From Bog-473 sp963711065 (GTDB lineage Bacteria; Actinomycetota; Acidimicrobiia; Acidimicrobiales; RAAP-2): a DNA stretch of 64,000 nucleotides. The stretch covers positions 914,738 to 978,737 of the forward strand of contig CAVQCO010000006.1 in NCBI GenBank assembly GCA_963711065.1, in the 5' to 3' direction. Position numbers and translations under genes: made by a program. The first letter of the stretch is position 1; every line of letters starts with the position of its first letter. Shown here in pieces: positions 54,192-63,042 of this stretch. The notes under the pieces were generated by a model. That model did no database searches and was not told the DNA's origin. It saw only the letters and a list, made by a program, of their open reading frames with translations.

Positions 54192-55812
54192 GACGAAGCC
54201 TGTCTCGCAGTACGAACTTCTGTACTTTGCCAGATGACGTGCGCGGGAACTCCTCGATGCCAAACACCTCTTCCGGCCATTTCTGGCGAGCGACACCCCC
54301 GCGGTCGAGGTGCTCTCTGACCTTGGCGAGGTCCGGCACAGCGTTTCCCGGAGCCATGCGGATGAAAGCCGCTGCGTGTTCACCCATCCGCGCATCGGGA
54401 GCGGCCACGACGGCAACCTCAGAAACCCCAGGAATGGCCATCAGGATTTCCTCGACTTCCGCAGCGCTTATATTCTCACCACCGCGAATGATGACGTCGG
54501 AGATCCGGTCCGTTATCGAAATGTAGCCATCGGTGTCCATGATGGCGACATCGCCGGTGTGATACCAACCGTCGCTGTCGAAGGCCTCCGCAGACAGAGA
54601 CGGATCGGTATAACCGAGGAAGCAATCCGGACCCCGCGAAAGAACTTCGCCGGGTTCGCCGACGGGTACGTCGCGACCATCCGGACCAACGAGGCGTATC
54701 TCACAGCCAGGGAGCGGTCGTCCGTCACGAGCGAGTCGCTTCTCGAGCTCATCGGCATAGGTGCAGCCCGTGATCGACGGATGTTCTGTCGATCCATACA
54801 TCTTGTAGATGATGATTCCCAGATCAGTGGCTCGTTCCATGATGACCCTCGGAACCGGAGCACCGCCCATTCCCTGGTATTCCAGTCGGCCCAGGTGCTC
54901 CCCCGTGAAGTCCGGATGGTCCAACAGGCTCGTCAAGAAATAGGGAGCGCCGCCACCGCAATTGAGCTCCTCCGTGATGATGAGATCGAGCACCGTCGCC
55001 GGATCCCACAGGTCGAGGAGGTGAACGGGACGCCCGCGGCCAATCGGAATGAGGAGCGCGCCAAGCATGCCGATGGCGTGACTGATGGGATTCGCTATGA
55101 GCATGGGGTATTCGGAAGGGGGAGACGTCGCGCCCAGTTGTTGGATCTCCGCGCACACCGTCTCGTGTGAATGGATGACGCCCTTCGGGTTGGACGTTGT
55201 GCCTGAGGTCCATCCAACGAGCGCAGGCGAAGCCGGGTCGACGCGCACGGGCGAGTCAATGGGACCCTCGTCGAGCAGGTCAGAGAACTGGCTGGCGCCG
55301 CTGGGCACCTTCCCATCAGTCACCACCAGTTGGAATTCGGGCAACTCCGTGATGGATCCCAGGTTGGCGAGGAAGTCCTGATGTCCGAACCGTGACGCGG
55401 TGACATGGACCTTCGGCCGGCATTGACCGAGGATGTAGCCCGTCTCTCGACTGCCATAAATGTGGACGATCGGTGCCGCCACGGCGCCGAGCAGCGCGGC
55501 TCCATAGAACGTCACCACCCCCTCGATCCAGTTTGGAGTCTGAAACGTCACGACATCCCCGACACCGACGTCTCTGGCCGCGAGTCCAGTCGCTGCACGG
55601 CGCGCCAGGGTGAGGACATCGCCGAACGTGCCCTTCCACGGATGGGTACGCGAATGGATCACGAACGGCAGAGCCCGGTGCGCCGCCAGGGCGCCGGCGA
55701 TTCGCTCGCCCACGCTGTGGTCTGGCCACCATCCCGCTGCGCGGTACCTACGTCGGTCCTCTTCGGCCACCTCACGCAACACCCACTTAGGTGCTTCCAC
55801 GGACCCAGTCAC
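54184..55812 (-). CDS. acyl-CoA synthetase (AMP-forming)
   Basis: 542 residues from ATG 55812. ANL-superfamily motifs in order: P-loop WTSGTTSNPKG (201-211), YGSTEHP, the Asp of GWYHTGD, RISDVIIRGGENIS hinge, and PRTSSGKVQKF with the catalytic Lys near residue 528. Forms acyl-AMP, then acyl-CoA, from a carboxylic acid; resembles cyclohexanecarboxylate/fatty-acid ligases. ATGA overlap with the LLM gene upstream and 8-base overlap with the kinase downstream make one operon unit, so it likely activates that pathway's acid substrate. Confidence 0.92.
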   Translation of the reverse strand: MTGSVEAPKWVLREVAEEDRRRYRAAGWWPDHSVGERIAGALAAHRALPFVIHSRTHPWKGTFGDVLTLARRAATGLAARDVGVGDVVTFQTPNWIEGVVTFYGAALLGAVAAPIVHIYGSRETGYILGQCRPKVHVTASRFGHQDFLANLGSITELPEFQLVVTDGKVPSGASQFSDLLDEGPIDSPVRVDPASPALVGWTSGTTSNPKGVIHSHETVCAEIQQLGATSPPSEYPMLIANPISHAIGMLGALLIPIGRGRPVHLLDLWDPATVLDLIITEELNCGGGAPYFLTSLLDHPDFTGEHLGRLEYQGMGGAPVPRVIMERATDLGIIIYKMYGSTEHPSITGCTYADELEKRLARDGRPLPGCEIRLVGPDGRDVPVGEPGEVLSRGPDCFLGYTDPSLSAEAFDSDGWYHTGDVAIMDTDGYISITDRISDVIIRGGENISAAEVEEILMAIPGVSEVAVVAAPDARMGEHAAAFIRMAPGNAVPDLAKVREHLDRGGVARQKWPEEVFGIEEFPRTSSGKVQKFVLRDRLRHA

Positions 55813-56750
55813 CAGGCGGCCTGGGATCGAACCCGGGGCATCACGTCCTCGGTTAAGGACCGCACGGTTGCGTCGAAGTCTGCCGCTCGTGTCGTCGCGG
55901 GCAGAAAGATGAAATGGCGCACCCCGGCAGCGACGAACTGTTCGATCCTTTCGGTGACCTCATCGGATGTGCCCGCAGCCGCAACGTTGTCCACCATTGG
56001 ACCGAAATCCTGGTCATATGTTCCCCCCATCATCCTCGCCGCTTCCTGGCGTGCCCGGCGTCCATCCCGGTCGATGTTCACGAAAACGAACGCGTACCAC
56101 TCGAACGATTGCAGTTCCCGTCCCACCTCGTCGGCGATCTGCCGGATTCGGGAAACCGAGGCGGCGTATCGGCGCGGGGAATACAAGTAGGGCATCCACC
56201 CGTCACCGAGCAACGCGGCCCGGCGCATTGCTGGATCCTTGCGCCCTGCAACCACGATCGGCGGACCCCCCGGTTGAGCCGGCGGTGGGTGAATCCTGAC
56301 ATCCGTCATCGGGAAGAAAGGACCGTCATGTGAGATCTCTTCCCCACTCCAGAGGCGCCTCAGAAGCACGATCGCCTCGTCGGCCCGTCGCCCCCTTTGC
56401 CCGACGGGCACGCCGCATGCCCTGAACTCCTGCGGGTATTCGCCGCCAACCCCGACGCCGAGGATCACGCGTCCGCCCGTCGCCCCGTCCAAGTCGGCGA
56501 CCTGCTTGGCCACGATGGCCGGGGGGTAGAGCGGTAGGAGAAGAATGGATGTTCCGATCCACGCCCTCTCGGTGGCCGCCGAGAGCCGGGCGAGAGCCAT
56601 CAGGGCCTCGGGTGAGGGATTCGGCGATGCAACGTGGCCGCCGACCCACAATGAATCAATAGGGAGCTCCTCGAGCGCGGACGCCTCTGTCAGGTCGCCC
56701 GGAGCGACCAGACCGATCCTCACTTCGATCGGACCTTGCTTGAGCTCCAC
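55809..56750 (-). CDS. LLM-class (luciferase-like) flavin/F420-dependent oxidoreductase
   Basis: 313 residues from ATG 56750. Bacterial-luciferase TIM barrel signs: VRIGLVAPGDLTEASALEEL, DSLWVGGHVASPNPSPEAL, WIGTSILLLPLYPPAIVAKQ, GRVILGVGVGGEYPQEF and GWMPYLYSP. The GVGVGGEYPQEF loop is common in F420-dependent LLM members. Oxidises or reduces a hydride-accepting substrate in the pathway. Gap of 2 bases to the TetR stop upstream; ATGA overlap with the CoA ligase. F420 use is family inference. Confidence 0.85.
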   Translation of the reverse strand: MELKQGPIEVRIGLVAPGDLTEASALEELPIDSLWVGGHVASPNPSPEALMALARLSAATERAWIGTSILLLPLYPPAIVAKQVADLDGATGGRVILGVGVGGEYPQEFRACGVPVGQRGRRADEAIVLLRRLWSGEEISHDGPFFPMTDVRIHPPPAQPGGPPIVVAGRKDPAMRRAALLGDGWMPYLYSPRRYAASVSRIRQIADEVGRELQSFEWYAFVFVNIDRDGRRARQEAARMMGGTYDQDFGPMVDNVAAAGTSDEVTERIEQFVAAGVRHFIFLPATTRAADFDATVRSLTEDVMPRVRSQAAW

Positions 56751-56752
56751 GA

Positions 56753-57433
56753 CTACTGGGCGCGTCGACGCGGTGACGACTTACGCGGACGGCCTTTCTC
56801 CGAGCCATCGCCGCCAAGTGCGGCAAGGCAGAAGCTCCAGACCCGCGCCGCGATCTGCGCACTTGGCTCGTTGAGCCCAGCGCAGTCGTAGTGGTGGAAA
56901 ACAGCCATGACGAGCTGCGTGATGAGCCACGCCGAGTATTCAGGATCGGGCGAGTCGAGTTCGCCGATGGCCTTCGCTGCTCGTATCTCTTCGAGAAGCA
57001 GGTCCGTGAACGGTCGGGTCGCCGCAGACACATCGTCCGGGTAGATCGTCTGGAGGCGCCAATGCTCCGCCGTGATGAAGCTGGGACCTTTTCCTGCGCC
57101 CTCGAGCCCGCTCAGGGTCGCCGTGACATAGAGATGGAGCCGATCGACCGGATCGCTCAGCTTGCTCGCGCTCTTCTTGTACTGCTTGCAGTTGTCATCG
57201 ATGATGTCCTCTATGACGGCCAGGAGGAGATGATCCTTGCTGGGAAAGTACCGGTAGAACGTCTGGAGGGCGATGCCCGCTTCCTTGATCAGTTCCTGTG
57301 TCGTGAAGCTCGGACCCTTGGCTTCGATCAATCGTTGTGCGGCCTGAACGATCGTGCGGGCCTGCTCCACCCCCTTGCTTCTAGACCGCCGCACCATCGG
57401 CGACCGATCGGCGGCACGTTCGGCCCACGTCAT
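56753..57433 (-). CDS. TetR-family transcriptional regulator
   Basis: 226 residues from ATG 57433. N-terminal HTH: ARTIVQAAQRLIEAKGPSFT then QELIKEAGIALQTFYRYFPSK (residues about 25-66), textbook TetR. The C-terminal helices form the ligand-binding dimer domain; a basic tail (GRPRKSSPRRRAQ) ends the protein. It sits between the thiolase-containing set and the LLM-ligase-kinase set on the same strand and is the likely repressor of one or both, relieved by a pathway acyl-CoA. Confidence 0.9.
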   Translation of the reverse strand: MTWAERAADRSPMVRRSRSKGVEQARTIVQAAQRLIEAKGPSFTTQELIKEAGIALQTFYRYFPSKDHLLLAVIEDIIDDNCKQYKKSASKLSDPVDRLHLYVTATLSGLEGAGKGPSFITAEHWRLQTIYPDDVSAATRPFTDLLLEEIRAAKAIGELDSPDPEYSAWLITQLVMAVFHHYDCAGLNEPSAQIAARVWSFCLAALGGDGSEKGRPRKSSPRRRAQ

Positions 57434-57497
57434 TTGCGAGACGCAGCTTCGTCCGCCGTTGCCACTGCCCGCTCATCGCCGCGTGCCTGGCGGGGTG

Positions 57498-58700
57498 TCA
57501 AAACTGATGGGCGCTGTAGACGACCGCTCCACCGAAGTGGGGAGAGGAATGACACGCCACGCCAATGGATGCGTCCTGCCGTTGCCGCTCGCCTGCCCGC
57601 CCGGACAATTGCAGGTAGCACTCGAGCATCTGCGGCACCCCGTGCATGCGACCGTTTCCTAAGGCTCCGCCGCCGGACAGCACCGGTAAGGCCCCGGGTC
57701 GATCACTGTCGATGCCGCCTTCGAGCACCATCCGATGGGCCTCGCCGACCGGACAGAACCCAAGTGATTCGATCCAGAAATACACGAAGGGCGAGAACCC
57801 GTCATAGACCTGTGGTAGGTCCACCTCTGACGGACGAACGCCGGAGCGGTCCCACAATCGACGGCCGGTCTCCGCCCCGACGTCCATGATGTCGTCAAGT
57901 GGCCAGTGCAAAGGCAGGCGACGCGTCACCGGGGCCCCCGTTGCGTACCCCGCCACGTAGACCGGGCGTTGGGGCAGGTCGCGAGCTCGCTCGGCCGAAG
58001 TGAACACGAAGGCAGCGACCCCGTCGACTGGGAGGTCGCAGTCGAATCGGCATATCGGATCATTGATCATGGGGGCCGCCAGGTACTCCTCGGCCGAGAG
58101 GGGCTTCTCGAACCAGTACGACCATGGGATCCTCGCCCCGTTCTTGCGCGCCTCGGAGACGACGGCAGCCATTGCGTCCCTGGTCGCTCCGTACCGTTGG
58201 AGATATTCGTTGTAAGCAAGGGCGATCATCGCCAACGGACCGAAATAGCCTTGGGGAACCGTCCACTGCTGCGAGCCGCGGGCCTCCTGTATCGGGTTCG
58301 CGTGGTAACTCCCCTGCGGATTGTGCAGTGCACGGTGCACCAGCACATAGTCGGCCGCGCCGCTCGTCACGGCGTTGACCGCCATCGAAACTGCCCCAGG
58401 GATCTGGCCGAAGCCTTGAAACCCGGCGGCGTAGTTGGGGTTGATCTGGAGATGCTCGGCCAGCCAGTTGGCCGACACCAGGCTGACGCCGTCCTCCGCC
58501 GCGTGAGCCCCAGCGGTGGGGAACAGGCTGGCGGTGACGAACCCGTCCACTTGTGACAGCGTCAGCCCGGCATCCTCAATGGCGCGCCGAGCCGTCTCCA
58601 CGGTCAGGCCACCCAGAGTCTGGTCGGCATGACGCCTGACCGGACTCTGCGCATACCCGACGATGGCCACCTGATTGCTGGCCTCCATTCGCCCGCTCAT
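57498..58700 (-). CDS. thiolase-fold protein, Ltp2/SCP-x lipid-transfer type (non-condensing)
   Basis: 400 residues from ATG 58700, an ATGA overlap with the DUF35 gene. Thiolase fold: VAIVGYAQSPVRRHADQ start, DAGLTLSQVDGFV, C-terminal SGGGALGNGRMHG. The classical active-site Cys (CASG motif) is absent; the matching segment reads GFQGFGQIPGAVSMA. This is the Ltp2-like group, which with a DUF35 partner performs retro-aldol cleavage of steroid-type side chains via Tyr residues; a VYDGFSPF motif is present. Adjacent DUF35 supports that. Substrate is inference. Confidence 0.85.
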   Translation of the reverse strand: MSGRMEASNQVAIVGYAQSPVRRHADQTLGGLTVETARRAIEDAGLTLSQVDGFVTASLFPTAGAHAAEDGVSLVSANWLAEHLQINPNYAAGFQGFGQIPGAVSMAVNAVTSGAADYVLVHRALHNPQGSYHANPIQEARGSQQWTVPQGYFGPLAMIALAYNEYLQRYGATRDAMAAVVSEARKNGARIPWSYWFEKPLSAEEYLAAPMINDPICRFDCDLPVDGVAAFVFTSAERARDLPQRPVYVAGYATGAPVTRRLPLHWPLDDIMDVGAETGRRLWDRSGVRPSEVDLPQVYDGFSPFVYFWIESLGFCPVGEAHRMVLEGGIDSDRPGALPVLSGGGALGNGRMHGVPQMLECYLQLSGRAGERQRQDASIGVACHSSPHFGGAVVYSAHQF

Positions 58701-59119
58701 GGGTTGGGTGACAGCGTGAAGGCCGGCACAGACACGCGGGGCGCGACGTCCTCGAAGACGATCGAGACCGCCGAACCCACGTTGATCGCGGCGTCTGGAC
58801 CATCCACGAGGCGACCGATCATCCGGAGTTCCGCTTGTGCCTGCAACTCGACGTCAACGAGGACGAACGGTTCTTCGAAACCAGGCAGAAACGACTGGCG
58901 CATCACGGTCCACGAGCGAATGGTGCCAGTGCCATCGACAGGAGTGAAGACGAAGGCCGGATCGGTTGACCCACAGTGGGGGCATGCGAGATCAGGGGGG
59001 TGGCTGAAGTCCCCACAACGCGAGCAACGCGCAAGGACGAGTACGTGTTCAGCGGCCGCCGCCCAGAACGGCGCCGACCGCTCGTCCGGTACGGGCACGG
59101 GACGGCTCCCTGCGCTCAA
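58697..59119 (-). CDS. DUF35 OB-fold / zinc-ribbon protein, partner of the thiolase
   Basis: 140 residues from TTG 59119, chosen because TTGA overlaps the CoA-transferase stop; GTG at 59098 is the alternative. Rubredoxin-like zinc ribbon CSRCG...CPHCG (about residues 31-49) followed by an OB-fold (GTIRSWTVMR, PFVLVDVELQ). Such proteins bind acyl-CoA and form obligate complexes with Ltp2/SCP-x thiolases or ChsH-type hydratases. It directly precedes the thiolase with a 4-base overlap, the classical retro-aldolase pair. Confidence 0.88.
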   Translation of the reverse strand: MSAGSRPVPVPDERSAPFWAAAAEHVLVLARCSRCGDFSHPPDLACPHCGSTDPAFVFTPVDGTGTIRSWTVMRQSFLPGFEEPFVLVDVELQAQAELRMIGRLVDGPDAAINVGSAVSIVFEDVAPRVSVPAFTLSPNP

Positions 59120-60327
59120 AGGATGACCCCCGCCTCCTTGAGCGCCGTGATGGCGTCCCATTCGTATCCCAGTTCGGTCAGCAGCGTCTCTGTGTCCTCC
59201 CCATGTTCGGGAGCTCGTCGCAGCGGAGGCGCCTGTCCGTCGAACTGCACCGGCACCGCCGGAAGGCGGTACGCCACATCCCCGTCGATCAGCACCTCCC
59301 CGATGTACCCGTTCGCCTCCACCTGTGGATCGTCGAGGAGTTCAGGAACGGACTGCACAGGGGCCCAGGGGGCATCGAGATGGGAGAGCAGCTCCTTCCA
59401 CTCGGCGTAGCTTCGCTTGGCGAACTCCTCATCGAGCGCGGCGACACATGCCGCGCCGTTCTCCCGACGCACCTGGATATCGGCGAAGCGTGGATCCTCC
59501 GACAGGTCCTCACGCCCGATGAGCCGGCAGAACTCGGGCCAGTAGCGGTCCGGCTGGAGGAAGACCAGCTGAATGTGTCGCCCGTCTCTCGTCCGGTAGA
59601 CCCCGACGAGAGGATTCACCAACGGCCCTCGTCCACTTGACGCCATGGGCGCGTCCCCGCCCAGCGCGGCCAGGACGTCCGACGACAGGGTCCAGATGGC
59701 CGTGGCGAGAAGCGAGACGTCGACGACGGATCCCTTGCCCGTGCGAGACCGCTTGAGAAGGGCGGCCGCAACGCCAAAGGCCAGGGCCAGCGCTCCGTTG
59801 CGGTCCCCGAGGGCGCCACGCTGACCGATGGGGTACTCGCGTTCGGGCGGGCTGAGCATGTGCGCCATACCGCCGCGGGCCCAGAAGGCCGTGGCGTCGT
59901 AACCAGGTCGATCGGCGTCGGGACCACGGACTCCATACCCGTTGCCCATCGCGCACACCAAGCTTGGATAGCGGAGGGCCAGGGTCTCCGCGTCGAGTCC
60001 CAGGCGCCGCAACGCCTTGGGTCGCATGTTGGTCAGGAATACGTCGGCCGAGTCGAGCATCCGATGCATGACCGCACGACCATCGTCACTCTGAATGTCC
60101 AGTGCGATGGAGCGCTTTCCCCTGTTGGCCAGCGCGAGCGAGAGATTCACGCCGCCACGTTCCGTCCCGATCCCCTGCGTGGCGAGGCCGCGGTAGGGAT
60201 CCCCTTCGGTCGGCTCGATGTGGATCACGTCGGCGCCCCAATCGGCCAGCAGCGCCCCCGTCACGGGGACGAAGACCCATTGGGCCAGTTCGATGACCCT
60301 CACTCCGTCGAACGGCTGTTCTGTCAT
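59116..60327 (-). CDS. class III CoA-transferase (CaiB/BaiF)
   Basis: 403 residues from ATG 60327. FDGVRVIELAQWVFVPVTGA start, LLADWGADVIHIEPTEGDPY CoA strand, nucleophile Asp in DRPGYDATAFWARGG, and the C-terminal RRAPEHGEDTETLL. Single-domain, full length, catalytic Asp intact. Activates a pathway acid with CoA. The stop is coupled to the DUF35 start; upstream lies a DDN-like gene after an 18-base gap. A racemase (alpha-methylacyl-CoA racemase family) is the main alternative. Confidence 0.88.
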   Translation of the reverse strand: MTEQPFDGVRVIELAQWVFVPVTGALLADWGADVIHIEPTEGDPYRGLATQGIGTERGGVNLSLALANRGKRSIALDIQSDDGRAVMHRMLDSADVFLTNMRPKALRRLGLDAETLALRYPSLVCAMGNGYGVRGPDADRPGYDATAFWARGGMAHMLSPPEREYPIGQRGALGDRNGALALAFGVAAALLKRSRTGKGSVVDVSLLATAIWTLSSDVLAALGGDAPMASSGRGPLVNPLVGVYRTRDGRHIQLVFLQPDRYWPEFCRLIGREDLSEDPRFADIQVRRENGAACVAALDEEFAKRSYAEWKELLSHLDAPWAPVQSVPELLDDPQVEANGYIGEVLIDGDVAYRLPAVPVQFDGQAPPLRRAPEHGEDTETLLTELGYEWDAITALKEAGVIL

Positions 60328-60344
60328 GACCGCGGCTCCCTGAG

Positions 60345-60782
60345 TTACGGCGCCGGGGTCAGCACCACAAGAGGAATGACACGGTCGGTCCGGGACTGGT
60401 AGACGTCGTAGTTGGGCCATGCGTCGGTCACGATCTTCCAGAGTCGTGGCTTCTCGGCATCCCCGGCCGTGGCCGCCGTGACGCTGATTCGATCGGCGCG
60501 GACCTGGATGTCGGCCGACGGTTGTGCCAGCAGGTTTCGGTACCAATTGGGGTGAGTCGGCGCCCCACCCATTGAGGCCACCACCAGGAAGTCCTCCTCG
60601 TCCCGACCGAAAATGAGCGGGGTGGTCCGAGCCTCTCCGGTTCTGCGTCCAATCGTGGTGAGGAGCAAGGTGGGGACACCGTTCCAGATGTAGCCGACCT
60701 CGCCGTTCGTCTCTCGATAGCGCCGGACATGCTCCGGCCCCAGCAGCTCAAGGTCCGGTGCCGTGTAACCCTCTTCGCTCAT
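60345..60782 (-). CDS. deazaflavin (F420)-dependent nitroreductase family protein (DDN-like)
   Basis: 145 residues from ATG 60782, 10 bases after the P450 stop; an upstream in-frame start at 60827 would overlap the P450. DDN signature: LLLTTIGRRTGEARTTPL and PTHPNWYRNLLAQPSADIQV. Split beta-barrel, typically binds F420 and reduces quinones or nitro compounds. In catabolic clusters such proteins may reduce enones or recycle cofactor. Function in this pathway is not known. Confidence 0.88.
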   Translation of the reverse strand: MSEEGYTAPDLELLGPEHVRRYRETNGEVGYIWNGVPTLLLTTIGRRTGEARTTPLIFGRDEEDFLVVASMGGAPTHPNWYRNLLAQPSADIQVRADRISVTAATAGDAEKPRLWKIVTDAWPNYDVYQSRTDRVIPLVVLTPAP

Positions 60783-60792
60783 GCCAACCGTC

Positions 60793-62043
60793 CTATCCGA
60801 ACACGACCGGAATGGCCGTGGCCCCACGTTCGTAGAACCCTAGGAAAGCCGGTGGCTCGGCGTCCGGGTCGAGTCGAAGATTCGGGAGACGATCCAACAG
60901 CGCGTTGATCGCGATGGTCATTTCGGCACGAGCGACGTGCTGCCCGAGACAGACGTGGGGGCCGTTCCCGAAGGCCAGAGTGGGTTTTGCGGGGCGGTAG
61001 GGGTCGTAGGCATCCGGATCCTCCCATCGTTCCGGGTCCCGGTTCGCCGCGCCGAGACAGATATGGATGACCGCTCCCTTCGGAAGAGGCGTGCCGAAGA
61101 ACTCGGTGTCCTGCGTCACCCAGCGCGAGAACATCGGGTCCGTGGGTTGCCACCGCAACGACTCTTCGATGACCGGACGGAGCAGCCCTCGATCCCGTCG
61201 CACTGCTTCGACAAGATCTGGTTGCTGCAACAGTGCCGCCAGCGTGATTCCCATCTGCTTCCACGTCGTGCCTGAGCCTGCGGCCAAGAGCAGCATGGAG
61301 AACGAATAGATCTCAGCATCCGTGAGCCGGTGCGTTCGACCGTCCTCGTCTGTGATCTCGGACTGCACAAGGACGCTGATCAGATCGTCCTCTGGGTGCT
61401 CCCTCCGAGCGACGACGATAGGTGCGAGGATCTCCACCATCTGCTCAGGCCGTGCCAGGGACTCACGAATGTCGAGAGCCTGTGCGACCGGTACGGCGAA
61501 GCTTCCGGTGATCGTGAGAACCGGGATCGCCGCGCAGAACTCCACATTCAGCTCGGCTCGACCCAGGGCCTCGAACGAATCGATCAGGGCATGGACGGTG
61601 TCTCCGATCCAGTTCTCAATCCACCAGGATGCCTTCGTGGGCGAGAACGAGGGCTGGACGAGACTCCTGTAGCGACGATGCTGTTCGCCTCCCATGGACA
61701 ACATGCTGTTCGTCGGACCGATCTCACCCCCCTCGAGATCGACTGCGTCTGGAGACGAAGCGAAGATGTCGGGGTTCCGGTAGGCGGCGTCGCATGCCGC
61801 CCAGGAAAAGGTCGAGAAGTGGGGTCGATCCGGATAGGGCAATCCGTGGAACATGAGGTTTTGTTGCACACCCGACAGCTCGTGCACCGTTCCTTCGTGC
61901 ACCGTGGCGCCATCTCGAAGCGCGCGCCAAAGGGGATACGGGTCCTCGCGATAGTTGCCGCCCGCGTATTCGTGCGTGCTGCTGGCCAGGTCAAAGAGCC
62001 TGCGGACCCGATCCAGATCGAGGACATCCTGCGTATCAGTCAT
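60793..62043 (-). CDS. cytochrome P450
   Basis: 416 residues from ATG 62043 (ATGA overlap with the SDR). I-helix LLAAGSGTTWKQ (residues about 247-258), ExxR in EESLRWQP, heme loop FGNGPHVCLG with Cys near residue 365. In the I-helix the usual Glu/Asp before Thr is Gly-Thr, so proton delivery may differ. Electron donor is probably the ferredoxin encoded at 62798, two genes upstream. Hydroxylates the cluster's hydrophobic substrate. Confidence 0.92.
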   Translation of the reverse strand: MTDTQDVLDLDRVRRLFDLASSTHEYAGGNYREDPYPLWRALRDGATVHEGTVHELSGVQQNLMFHGLPYPDRPHFSTFSWAACDAAYRNPDIFASSPDAVDLEGGEIGPTNSMLSMGGEQHRRYRSLVQPSFSPTKASWWIENWIGDTVHALIDSFEALGRAELNVEFCAAIPVLTITGSFAVPVAQALDIRESLARPEQMVEILAPIVVARREHPEDDLISVLVQSEITDEDGRTHRLTDAEIYSFSMLLLAAGSGTTWKQMGITLAALLQQPDLVEAVRRDRGLLRPVIEESLRWQPTDPMFSRWVTQDTEFFGTPLPKGAVIHICLGAANRDPERWEDPDAYDPYRPAKPTLAFGNGPHVCLGQHVARAEMTIAINALLDRLPNLRLDPDAEPPAFLGFYERGATAIPVVFG

Positions 62044-62819
62044 CGAGCGACGTAACCCCCGTCGATGGGGAGCAGGACGCCCGTGACGTTCGAGGCCGCG
62101 TCAGAGCAGAGGTAGACGGCCGCCTCGGCGCAGTCCTCCGCCGTGATCGGACGGCCAAGCGGGTGCATGGAACCGGTGTGCTGCGCAATCTGCTCAATGT
62201 CCACGCTCGAGGTGTCCATTCCGCCGGCAGCCATGAAGTTGGTGTAGGGCATACCCGCTGGGCAGATGGCGTTGACCCTGATCCCGAAGGGTGCCGCCTC
62301 GACCGCCACGGCCTTCGTCAACTGGTGGACTGCACCCTTCGTTGCCCCGTAGACCGTCCCACCCCAGCCCACGAGCCCAGCGACGGATCCGGTGTTCAAG
62401 ATCACCCCTCCGTCGCCCTGCTTCTTGAACTGCAGCACGGCGTACTTGCAGCCAAGGAAGACGCCACGGAAATTCACCGCGGTGAGGCGGTCGAGATCTT
62501 CGACCGTGTGATCCTCGAACGCCATACCGAGTCGGGGCGTCGGGATGCCGACGTTGTTGAACATGATGTCCAGCCGGCCGAACCGGTCCGCCGCAGTCGC
62601 GACCGTTGCGGCGACGTCCCGATCCTCCGAGACGTCGCATCGTTCCGCGATGGCCGTGCCGCCCGCTGCCTCGAGCTGGGTCACCGTCTCCTTCGCCCCG
62701 TCCAGATCGATGTCGCTGCAGATGACTGAGGCCCCCTCCTCGCCGAAGCGACGGGCCGATGCCCTGCCGACGCCGGACCCGGCGCCCGTGATGATCGCTA
62801 CCTTGCCTTGGAGCAGCAC
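62040..62819 (-). CDS. SDR family oxidoreductase
   Basis: 259 residues from GTG 62819 (VLLQGKVAIITGAG), preferred because the Rossmann motif TGAGSGVG then lies at the usual distance. NNVG, Ser in NTGSVAG, and YGATK active site are present; C-terminal LPIDGGYVAR. Overlaps the ferredoxin end by 22 bases and the P450 start by 4, so co-translated. Oxidises an alcohol, probably the P450 product. Confidence 0.9.
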   Translation of the reverse strand: MLLQGKVAIITGAGSGVGRASARRFGEEGASVICSDIDLDGAKETVTQLEAAGGTAIAERCDVSEDRDVAATVATAADRFGRLDIMFNNVGIPTPRLGMAFEDHTVEDLDRLTAVNFRGVFLGCKYAVLQFKKQGDGGVILNTGSVAGLVGWGGTVYGATKGAVHQLTKAVAVEAAPFGIRVNAICPAGMPYTNFMAAGGMDTSSVDIEQIAQHTGSMHPLGRPITAEDCAEAAVYLCSDAASNVTGVLLPIDGGYVAR

Positions 62820-63042
62820 TCTCGTCTCACACTCCTTTCTTCTGAAAGCATCAGCGCACCTGTCGGGCACGCCTCCACCGCGGTACGGATGCTTTCGATG
62901 GGGTCGCCGGCAGCATCCATGACAACGGCCTTGGTCTCGTCATCATGAGTGAAGGTTCCCGGGGATACATGATGCAGGTTCCACTGCCCATACATGCAGT
63001 TCTGTCAACCGCTATCGACGCGAGGCACGTGCCGTCAGGCAT
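62798..63042 (-). CDS. P450-type ferredoxin, one frameshift
   Basis: About 81 residues. N-terminal half from ATG 63042: SIAVDRTACMGSGTC (C-x5-C); the frame then slips near 62965 and continues PGTFTHDDETKAVVMD and ACPTGALML with the last Cys. Same CMGSG core as the ferredoxin at 23800. Carries electrons to the P450 at 60793. It overlaps the amidohydrolase end by 8 bases; without the slip it would truncate and lose CPTGA. Confidence 0.8.
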
